NCBI GenBank assembly: GCA_028711365.1
Contig: JAQTSI010000005.1
Coordinates: forward strand, 1-41,673
Direction: 5' to 3'
Origin: Methylococcaceae bacterium
Lineage (GTDB): Bacteria > Pseudomonadota > Gammaproteobacteria > Methylococcales > Methylococcaceae
DNA length: 41,673 bases
In this document: positions 7,233 through 13,991 of the stretch, one piece after another
Layout: the number at the start of each line of letters is the position of its first letter
How positions within the stretch are numbered: the first letter of the stretch is position 1
Position numbers and translations under genes: made by a program
The notes under the pieces: model-generated
The model's input: only the letters and a program-made list of their open reading frames with translations
Databases searched by the model: none
What the model was told of the DNA's origin: nothing

Positions 7233-9529
7233 TTTCGGCGATCTTTCAATTTCAGACCCAATACGGCCAAGCCCAGGAACAGGATGCCGAGCACGGAAAC
7301 CATCGCCAGATCCTGGCCGAAGACGCCCGAAACCGGCACGATCAGTTGGCCGCTCATGTCGCGGACCGTTCGACTGTCCACGCTGAGGGTGGATTTCATG
7401 GCGTCCAGCGCCCAGTATGAAACCATGCTGCACTTCGCCACCCAAAGGCCCGCCTCGCCCAGGCGCACCACGGCATTGGACAGCACCATCTGCGGGATGA
7501 GCAGGATCGGCGCCATGGCCACCGCCTTGTCGTTGCTGTCGACGAAGGCGCTGACGGCCAGGCCCATGCAACTCGCCGCCAGGCCGGCACAGAACAGGGT
7601 GGCGAGGCGTTCGGCGAAACTACCCGGCATGGCGAGCATGATGCTCACCAGGCCCAGCAGCAGGGTACATTGAATCAGGCACAAGGCGGCCAAAGGCAGC
7701 AACTTGCTGATCAGATAGGGGGTCAGCCCCAGATTCACCGAGCGCTCGCGCAGATAGATGGGCAATTCCTTTACCAATTCGCGGGCCGAATTCAAAGTGC
7801 CGAACCAGATGGCGGAAAGCACGAGAATGAAGGCGATCTGACTCTCCGCCGCCGCCCGCACCGCAAGATGGCCTTCGGTGTTGAACACCAATCCGATGAC
7901 GACGGCGATCAATGGCGCCTGGAGCAGCAAAATCAGCAGATTTTTCCGGTCCGACAGGATCAGATCCAGATAGCGCCGCATCAGCGTGCCCGCCTGCCGC
8001 CAGTCGAACCAGGAAGCGTGCGGCTTGAGCATCTGCAGGGTCGCGGCGGAATGGGGGCTTGCTTGGCGGGTGGAGTCGACGCGCATGCGTTCCTCCACAT
8101 AGCGGCGGTAAAATTCCGAAGCCCGATACTGTTGCGCCCAGCGTTCGGCCGGGCTGCCTTCCAGCAAGTCGTAGACATCGGAAAGCCGCTTCACCCCGAA
8201 ATACTCGGCGGCCTCACCGGGAGGACCGAAATAGACCAGTTTGCCTTGGTGCAGCAGTATCACCAGATGGCAGACATCGATATTTTCCAGGGTATGGGTC
8301 ACGCAGACCACGGTCTTCTTGTCCAAGGCCAGATCGGCGAACAGCTTCATCATGCGTTTGTCGGTGCCGGCATCCAGGCCGCTGGTCACCTCGTCCAGGA
8401 ACAGGATATGGGGATTGGCCACCAGTTCCACCGCCAGGCTGACGCGCTTGAGCTGCCCGCCGCTCAAAGGGGCCGGGGTATCGATGGGCGAGTAGGATTT
8501 TTCAGCCAAGCCCACCTGGTCCAGCACCCGGTCGATATATTCGCCCACTTCCCGCTTCGAAGTGTCGGGCGGGAGGCGCAAACTGGCGGTATATTGCAGG
8601 GCATTGCGGACCGTGATCTTGCGGTGGACGATGTCCTGCTGCGGCACATAACCGATGGAAGCGCGAAAGGAGTCGAAGCAGGCGTACAAATCCGCGCCGT
8701 TATAGAAAACGTTCCCGCCCGTGGCGGGGCGGCGTCCGTTCAAGGCATCCAGCAAGGTGGACTTGCCCGATCCACTGGTGCCGAAGATGACCACGAACTC
8801 GCCGGGCTCGATGACCAGGTTCAAATCGTCCAACAGGCGCTTGGGAGTTTTGCTGGCGCGATCGATGACATCCTTGTACAGGCCGCAAACCTCCACCCTC
8901 ACCTGCCCGGATAGATCGATGGGCTCCAGCGCCTCGCCGGTGAACAGGAAGAAGAAGGAGGCGATGGCGATGCGGTCGTCCTGGTTCAGGCGCATCCGCC
9001 CGATCAAACGCTGGCCGTTGACGAAGGTGCCATTGGTGCTACCCAGGTCTTCGATTTCCACCCCGGAAGGTTCGCAATACAATCGGGCGTGCTCGCGGGA
9101 CACCAACGGAGAGGGAATGGCCAGATCGCACTCCGGCAAGCGGCCTATGGTCAATACTCCGGGCTGGGGCCTGGCTCTGCGGGTAGCGGCGGTTCTGCGG
9201 GTGATCGGGGGCTGATAACCGAGCGGCGACTGACCGGGCAGGCTCACCTGGAACAGGGTGGTGCCCAGGGAGATCCAATCGCCGTCGGCCAGAGGATGGG
9301 CCTCGCCCACCACCTGGCCGTTGACCGAAACCGGATTTTCCCCGGCAGGGCTCACCGTCCAGCCTTCCGCGCCCAGATTCACGCGGATATGTTCGCGGCG
9401 CACATCCGGCCCATCGAGGACGATGTCGCCCTCGGTTCCGACGGTCCGACTCTCCCCCATCGCCAGCTCCCGCGCCGTTTTTTCACGGGTGAACGAACTG
9501 CGGAACTCTATGGTTTGCCGATCGAGCAC
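7229..9529 (-). CDS. ABC-2 type exporter fused to two N-terminal FHA domains
   Basis: 766 aa. A first, degenerate FHA domain lies at about residues 27-95 and a canonical one at 125-197 (IGR, SREH 144-147, STNGT 164-168). The ABC ATPase follows: Walker A GTSGSGKST (250-258), signature LSGGQ (355-359) and Walker B ILFLDE (375-380). A membrane domain of about six helices closes the protein. This half-transporter order resembles ABCG proteins, so it probably works as a dimer. FHA domains bind phosphothreonine, which suggests gating by the kinase encoded next. The GTG start at 9529 is supported by GAGGAAAA just upstream. The transported substrate cannot be read from the sequence. Confidence 0.93.
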   Translation of the reverse strand: MLDRQTIEFRSSFTREKTARELAMGESRTVGTEGDIVLDGPDVRREHIRVNLGAEGWTVSPAGENPVSVNGQVVGEAHPLADGDWISLGTTLFQVSLPGQSPLGYQPPITRRTAATRRARPQPGVLTIGRLPECDLAIPSPLVSREHARLYCEPSGVEIEDLGSTNGTFVNGQRLIGRMRLNQDDRIAIASFFFLFTGEALEPIDLSGQVRVEVCGLYKDVIDRASKTPKRLLDDLNLVIEPGEFVVIFGTSGSGKSTLLDALNGRRPATGGNVFYNGADLYACFDSFRASIGYVPQQDIVHRKITVRNALQYTASLRLPPDTSKREVGEYIDRVLDQVGLAEKSYSPIDTPAPLSGGQLKRVSLAVELVANPHILFLDEVTSGLDAGTDKRMMKLFADLALDKKTVVCVTHTLENIDVCHLVILLHQGKLVYFGPPGEAAEYFGVKRLSDVYDLLEGSPAERWAQQYRASEFYRRYVEERMRVDSTRQASPHSAATLQMLKPHASWFDWRQAGTLMRRYLDLILSDRKNLLILLLQAPLIAVVIGLVFNTEGHLAVRAAAESQIAFILVLSAIWFGTLNSARELVKELPIYLRERSVNLGLTPYLISKLLPLAALCLIQCTLLLGLVSIMLAMPGSFAERLATLFCAGLAASCMGLAVSAFVDSNDKAVAMAPILLIPQMVLSNAVVRLGEAGLWVAKCSMVSYWALDAMKSTLSVDSRTVRDMSGQLIVPVSGVFGQDLAMVSVLGILFLGLAVLGLKLKDRRK

Positions 9530-9755
9530 ATGCTTTTCCTCTATCCCGTCTCATCCCCGACTGTTGCGGTTCGCCGCCCGCGATAACTTCGCGAGTATAG
9601 TCAATCCTCCGTTCATTTCACAACGCGGTTTTCCGTTTCGCGCTCCAATTTTCCCATATTTCGAGCGATAGCATTTCTTTCCTGGACCTCAGATGGCGTA
9701 AAATCCGCCTTAATTCAAGCCTCAGGCAACCGATCCCCTGCTAAGGAACCCCCGA
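9530..9755. promoter_or_regulatory. Divergent intergenic region between the two operons
   Basis: 226 bp separate the GTG of the FHA-ABC gene from the ATG of the lipoprotein gene, so promoters for both operons are expected here. A possible rightward -10 box, TAAAAT, lies at 9699-9704, with only a weak TTCTTT-like -35 about 17 bp upstream. The rightward ribosome site is AAGGA shortly before the ATG at 9756. No clear operator palindrome was found. Confidence 0.35.
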
Positions 9756-10232
9756 ATGAAGTTTCGCCCCATTATATTCCTGAGTTTTCTGACTTTGGCC
9801 GGCTGCCAGTCAACCCCCGTTCAGGAGCGCACCCAGACCGAATCCGACGGCGAATGGCACAGATCCACCCTGTCCGAACAAACCATCGCCAAGGTCAACG
9901 CCGGCGTGGCGGACTACCGCCAATGCCTGACCGATGCCATCGTCGCCCAGGCCAAGGATAGACGCGATCCCCGCGACATCGCCAACACCATATTGAAAAC
10001 CTGCGAGCCTCAATTACCGGCGATCAAGACCGCTTTCGATGCCGAGAACGTCCCTGCGAACTTGAGCGAACGTTACCTGCGCAAGACCCGAAGCCAGGGT
10101 GCGCAGAGCGTGCTGCGCTCGGTCCAGGCGGTGCATGCCCTGCGCGCCGCCGAGGAAGAAGACGCCAAGGAAGCCGTCAATCATAAGAAGAAGCCATCAG
10201 CCCCACCAGCCGGAGAGAGAGACCACCCATGA
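9756..10232 (+). CDS. Small lipoprotein of unknown function
   Basis: 158 aa with a signal peptide and lipobox ending LAGC (Cys17). The mature part is hydrophilic and helical, with two further cysteines at CLTDAI and CEPQLP that could form a disulfide in the periplasm. The C-terminal tail is lysine- and proline-rich (KKKPSAPP). The stop overlaps the DUF2760 start as ATGA, so it is the first gene of the rightward operon. I do not recognise a named family. Its position opposite the leftward operon suggests it is an envelope partner of the same system. Confidence 0.85.
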   Translation: MKFRPIIFLSFLTLAGCQSTPVQERTQTESDGEWHRSTLSEQTIAKVNAGVADYRQCLTDAIVAQAKDRRDPRDIANTILKTCEPQLPAIKTAFDAENVPANLSERYLRKTRSQGAQSVLRSVQAVHALRAAEEEDAKEAVNHKKKPSAPPAGERDHP

Positions 10233-10912
10233 ATATCGACCTATCCCTGATCCCCGACACGTTCGACGCCGTGCACGCCGGATTGGCCGCCACCGTGATC
10301 GGTTTACTGTTTTTGCAAATTCTGTTTTTAACCGTCGCTTTCATCGCGGTTTACCGCAAACCGTCCCCCGGAAAAACCCTCCCGGAAGAAATTCCGGCAT
10401 CCGAATCCATCGCGGCGAAACCACTCCCGTCCGCCGCTCAAGCGGCGCGTATCGAAGCGCCGCAACCCGCTTTGGAGCAAGCGCCGGAAAAGTCAGCCCC
10501 GGTGCAGATCAAGACCGTGGTGGTGAAGGAAGCCACGCCGGATGCAGCCCTACAACTGCTGGGTTTGTTGCAGAAGGAAGCCCGCTTCATCGACTTCATC
10601 CAGGAAAACGTCAGCCAATATTCCGACACCGACATCGGCGCGGCGGCCCGCGTGGTGCATGAAGGCTGCCGCAAAGTGCTGCGCCAGCATTTCGAACTGG
10701 CGCCGGTGCGCACCGAGAGCGAAGGCAGCCGCATCACCCTATCCAAAGGCTTCGACGCTTCCCGCATTCGTCTGACCGGCAACATCGTCGGCGAAGCCCC
10801 CTTCACCGGCAACCTGGTGCATCGCGGCTGGAAAGCGACCCAGATCAAGCTCCCCAAGATCACCGAGGGCCATGACGTCAGCATCATCGCTACTGCGGAG
10901 GTGGAATTATGA
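10229..10912 (+). CDS. DUF2760-domain membrane protein
   Basis: 227 aa. One strong membrane helix lies at about residues 18-42. A proline/alanine-rich linker follows, then a conserved C-terminal domain (about 100-227) with LGLLQKEARFIDFIQENV, VHEGCRKVL and GKA-like basic surface before KLPKITEGHDV. This matches the DUF2760 family as I know it; its biochemical role is not known. It is coupled by ATGA overlaps to the lipoprotein upstream and to the Hsp70 downstream. DUF2760 genes commonly sit beside such Hsp70 genes, which suggests a membrane-bound partner or anchor for the chaperone (inference). Confidence 0.88.
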   Translation: MNIDLSLIPDTFDAVHAGLAATVIGLLFLQILFLTVAFIAVYRKPSPGKTLPEEIPASESIAAKPLPSAAQAARIEAPQPALEQAPEKSAPVQIKTVVVKEATPDAALQLLGLLQKEARFIDFIQENVSQYSDTDIGAAARVVHEGCRKVLRQHFELAPVRTESEGSRITLSKGFDASRIRLTGNIVGEAPFTGNLVHRGWKATQIKLPKITEGHDVSIIATAEVEL

Positions 10913-12936
10913 GCGAGTCTCCCCGCTTTTCCGTCGGCATCGACCTGGGCACCACCAACAGCGTCGTCGCCTATCTGGAACTGGAAAAATGCGACGGCGA
11001 ATATGCCCCGCTGGAGGTCCTGGACCTTCCCCAACTCACCGGCCCCGGTTCGGTGGGCGAGAAGAAGCAATTACCCTCCTTCATCTACCAGGCCCATGAG
11101 GCCGAACTGACCCCAGGCGACCTCGCCCTGCCCTGGGACGATCACCCCGAGGCCATCGTCGGTGAGATCGCCCGCCAGCTCGGGGGCAAGACTCCCATCC
11201 GTCTGGTGGCCAGCGCCAAGAGCTGGCTATGCCATAGCGGAGTGGACTGCCGTGCCGCCATCCTGCCGGTGCAATCGCCGGAAGAAGTCGAGCGCATCTC
11301 CCCCTTGCAGGCCTCGATACATTACCTGCGCCACATGCGCGACGCCTGGAACAGCCGTTTCCCCGACGATCCCTTGAGCGAACAGGAACTGGTCATCACC
11401 GTGCCCGCTTCCTTCGACCCGGCGGCCCGCGAACTGACCGTGGAAGCCGCTCATGCCATCGGCTTGCGCCAGGCCATCCTGCTGGAGGAACCGCAGTCCG
11501 CCCTGTATAGCTGGATTCAGACCAGTGCCGGCCAGTGGCGCAACGACGCCAAACCCGGCGACATCATCCTGGTCGTCGACGTGGGCGGCGGCACCGCCGA
11601 CTTATCCCTCATCGCCGTCACCGAGGACGAGGGCAACCTGGTCCTGAACCGCGTCGCCATCGGCGATCACATCCTGCTGGGCGGCGATAACATGGATCTG
11701 GCCCTGGCCTATGTGCTGAAGATGAAACTGGAAAAGGAAAGCAAACGCCTGGAGCCCTGGCAAATCCAGGCCCTCACTCACGGCTGCCGTGACGCCAAGG
11801 AAACCCTGCTGGCCGATCCCGATTCGACCGAGATTCCCGTGGTGGTGCCCAGCCGGGGCTCCTCCCTCATCGGCGGCACCTTGCGCACCGCGCTGACCCG
11901 CGAGGAAGTCGACCGCACCCTGGTGGAAGGCTTCTTCCCGAAAGTCAACATCACCGACCGGCCCGCCACCCAGGCGCGTAGCGGTCTGACCACATTGGGC
12001 CTGCCCTATGCCAAGGACGCACGCATCACCTGCCATCTGGCCGCTTTTCTCGCCAAACAGGTCAACGCCACCTCCGAGTTGCAAGGGTTTGCCTCAAGTC
12101 CCGCCGCGCGCTTCATCCATCCCACCGCCCTGCTCCTCAACGGCGGCGTGTTCAAATCCGAAGCCCTCGCCCATCGTCTGCTGCAAGTGCTCAATCAATG
12201 GCTTTCCGGTGATGGCGCCCCCACCGCTCGCTTGCTGTCCGGCGCCGATCTGGATCTGGCCGTGGCGCGCGGCGCGGCCTATTACGGCTATGTGCGCAAG
12301 GGCAAGGGCGTGCGCATCCGCGGCGGCACGGCGGCTTCCTATTATGTCGGCGTGGAAAGCGCCATGCCGGCGGTGCCGGGCTTCCCGCCCCCGCTGGAAG
12401 CCCTCTGCATCGCCCCCTTCGGCATGGAGGAAGGCACCAGCGCCGAACTGCCCCATGCCGAATTCGGTCTGGTGGTCGGCGAACCGGTCCGCTTCCGCTT
12501 CTTCGGCTCCACCGTCCGCCGCGACGATCCGGTCGGCACCCGGCTGGATTACTGGACCGAGGACGAGTTGGAGGAGCTGGATGAAATCGAGGTCGACCTG
12601 TCGGCGCAAAACCGCCAACCCGGCGAAGTCGTCCCCGTCCATCTCGCCTCCCAGGTCACCGAAGTGGGAGTCCTGCGGCTGGAAGCGGTCGCCACCGACG
12701 ATGGCGAACGCTGGAAAGTGGAATTCGACGTGCGCGCCGGTGAAACCCCAAAATCGGAAGAGCCGGCCAGTTTCGAGGAAATTCCGGAGAATCCGGTGGA
12801 GTTTTTGGAAACGCAAGCCGAAACTGAGGCGGAAGAAATAGAAATGGAAAATCATCAGGAAACAGCGGAATCGAATCAGGAAGATCAAGGCGGCAAAAAG
12901 TCGTTCTGGCCGTTTAGTAAGTCGCCTGGAGCGTAA
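10909..12936 (+). CDS. Hsp70-family chaperone-like ATPase
   Basis: 675 aa. The actin-like nucleotide-binding domain is intact: phosphate-1 motif GIDLGTTNS near residue 10, phosphate-2 motif VVDVGGGTADLS near residue 222, and an adenosine-region LLNGGVF near 408. The C-terminal part differs from DnaK. It lacks a classical lid and EEVD-like tail and ends in an acidic stretch followed by a KSFWPFSKS tail. It starts inside the DUF2760 stop (ATGA). It is not housekeeping DnaK: there is no dnaJ or grpE nearby. It resembles the first member of the paired Hsp70 proteins found with DUF2760 and DUF3731. Confidence 0.93.
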   Translation: MSESPRFSVGIDLGTTNSVVAYLELEKCDGEYAPLEVLDLPQLTGPGSVGEKKQLPSFIYQAHEAELTPGDLALPWDDHPEAIVGEIARQLGGKTPIRLVASAKSWLCHSGVDCRAAILPVQSPEEVERISPLQASIHYLRHMRDAWNSRFPDDPLSEQELVITVPASFDPAARELTVEAAHAIGLRQAILLEEPQSALYSWIQTSAGQWRNDAKPGDIILVVDVGGGTADLSLIAVTEDEGNLVLNRVAIGDHILLGGDNMDLALAYVLKMKLEKESKRLEPWQIQALTHGCRDAKETLLADPDSTEIPVVVPSRGSSLIGGTLRTALTREEVDRTLVEGFFPKVNITDRPATQARSGLTTLGLPYAKDARITCHLAAFLAKQVNATSELQGFASSPAARFIHPTALLLNGGVFKSEALAHRLLQVLNQWLSGDGAPTARLLSGADLDLAVARGAAYYGYVRKGKGVRIRGGTAASYYVGVESAMPAVPGFPPPLEALCIAPFGMEEGTSAELPHAEFGLVVGEPVRFRFFGSTVRRDDPVGTRLDYWTEDELEELDEIEVDLSAQNRQPGEVVPVHLASQVTEVGVLRLEAVATDDGERWKVEFDVRAGETPKSEEPASFEEIPENPVEFLETQAETEAEEIEMENHQETAESNQEDQGGKKSFWPFSKSPGA

Positions 12937-13016
12937 GCAAGCCTTGCACTCCAGGGAAATATCGGGTGGGCAATTTTGCGTCCATCGCATTGACTAGCGA
13001 TTGACACAGGCGCCTG

Positions 13017-13205
13017 GTGAACAGCAACGAATTCAAACGTTGGCTTGCCCAACAAGGCTGCACCTTCGAGACGAAGAAAGCAGGTTCAGGGCATATCATA
13101 GTGCGCTTGGGCGATAGGAAATCCGAAATTCCCATGCACGGCGCAAACAAGGAACTCAAGAAAGGATTGGTGGAAGCCGTGAAAAAACAACTTGGCTTGA
13201 AGTGA
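13017..13205 (+). CDS. hicA: HicA-family mRNA interferase toxin
   Basis: 62 aa, typical HicA size, with the double-stranded RNA-binding-like fold. The family pattern runs FKRWLAQQGC, then SGHIIVRLG with the catalytic histidine in GSGH, then IPMHGANKELKKG. It starts with GTG at 13017 in a poor ribosome-binding context. It is followed after 10 bp by hicB, the standard toxin-antitoxin order. The pair lies between two Hsp70 genes in the same direction, so it may share their transcript or have been inserted later. Confidence 0.92.
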   Translation: MNSNEFKRWLAQQGCTFETKKAGSGHIIVRLGDRKSEIPMHGANKELKKGLVEAVKKQLGLK

Positions 13206-13215
13206 GGCAATAACC

Positions 13216-13641
13216 ATGTGGATTTATCCTGTGTTTTTCGAGCCTGCCGAAGAAGGCGGATTCGTAGTGACATTTCCCGACGTGCCCGAGGCCATCACCG
13301 AAGGCGACGACGAAACCACGGCCTTACTGATGGCCGAGGACGCCCTGATTACCATGCTCGATGCGTACATGGGAGACGGACAGCCGATTCCCGAACCTTC
13401 ACCGCTCAATGGCCACCTCGGCGTCGCCCTCCCCATCCTTGCAGCGGGTAAAGCCGCCTTGCACAACGCCTTACTGGCATCCGGCATGACCAAAGCCGAG
13501 TTGGCTCGCCGCCTAAACCTATCGCTCACCCAAGCCGAGCGATTGTTCTCCCTCCACCATAAAAGCCGTATCGAGCAGATCGAAACCGCTCTGGCGTTGT
13601 TCGGCAAGAGATTGGTGGCCGACGTGAAAGAGGCGGCTTGA
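13216..13641 (+). CDS. hicB: HicB-family antitoxin
   Basis: 141 aa. The N-terminal HicB partial RNase-H-like fold begins MWIYPVFFEP and contains GGFVVTFPDVPEAITEGDD. A C-terminal helix-turn-helix region (about residues 88-125, MTKAELARRLNLSLTQAERL) should bind the operator, giving autorepression typical of the family. It is 10 bp downstream of hicA and should neutralise it. Confidence 0.93.
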   Translation: MWIYPVFFEPAEEGGFVVTFPDVPEAITEGDDETTALLMAEDALITMLDAYMGDGQPIPEPSPLNGHLGVALPILAAGKAALHNALLASGMTKAELARRLNLSLTQAERLFSLHHKSRIEQIETALALFGKRLVADVKEAA

Positions 13642-13739
13642 AGACATGAGGAGATAAGGATACGGTCAAAAATACTATATTGATAACTACCTAATAAATG
13701 CCGTCAAGTCCGGCTTCAAAGCTATGTTTGGAAGTGAGC

Positions 13740-13979
13740 ATGAGAAACTGCATGACTGAATATCAAGTCGAAGCCTTTTGGGATCATGGGGCGCAGGTAT
13801 GGGTGGCAAGCAGCGAAGATGTGCCTGGGCTTGCCACCGAAGCCGAAACCGTGGAAGCCTTGGTGGACAAGTTGCGAACCGTCATACCTGAATTGCTTGA
13901 GTTATCCGGCGTTACGCCCGGCGCAGACATTCCTTTCCGGATGCACGGGAGCGAATCAATAAAATTCATGCAAACCTAA
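13740..13979 (+). CDS. DUF1902-domain small protein (HicB-like fold)
   Basis: 79 aa from the ATG at 13740, which has GGAAGTGAG just upstream; an ATG at 13752 is an alternative. The pattern WVASSEDVPGLATEAETVE followed by LVDKLRTVIPELLELSG is typical of DUF1902, related to the N-terminal HicB fold but without a DNA-binding domain. The preceding 100 bp are markedly more AT-rich than the flanks. No separate toxin gene accompanies it beyond hicA. It could be an orphan antitoxin-like protein or an accessory of the HicAB module; function unknown. Confidence 0.82.
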   Translation: MRNCMTEYQVEAFWDHGAQVWVASSEDVPGLATEAETVEALVDKLRTVIPELLELSGVTPGADIPFRMHGSESIKFMQT

Positions 13980-13991
13980 CCACTCCAACTC

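Noticed and set aside
6063-8914. Long plus-strand frames (536 and 414 codons) opposite the kinase and exporter
   Set aside because: GC-rich antisense frames. The minus strand has intact catalytic motifs of a kinase and an ABC ATPase, and the plus-strand products are Gln/His/Gly-rich without domains.
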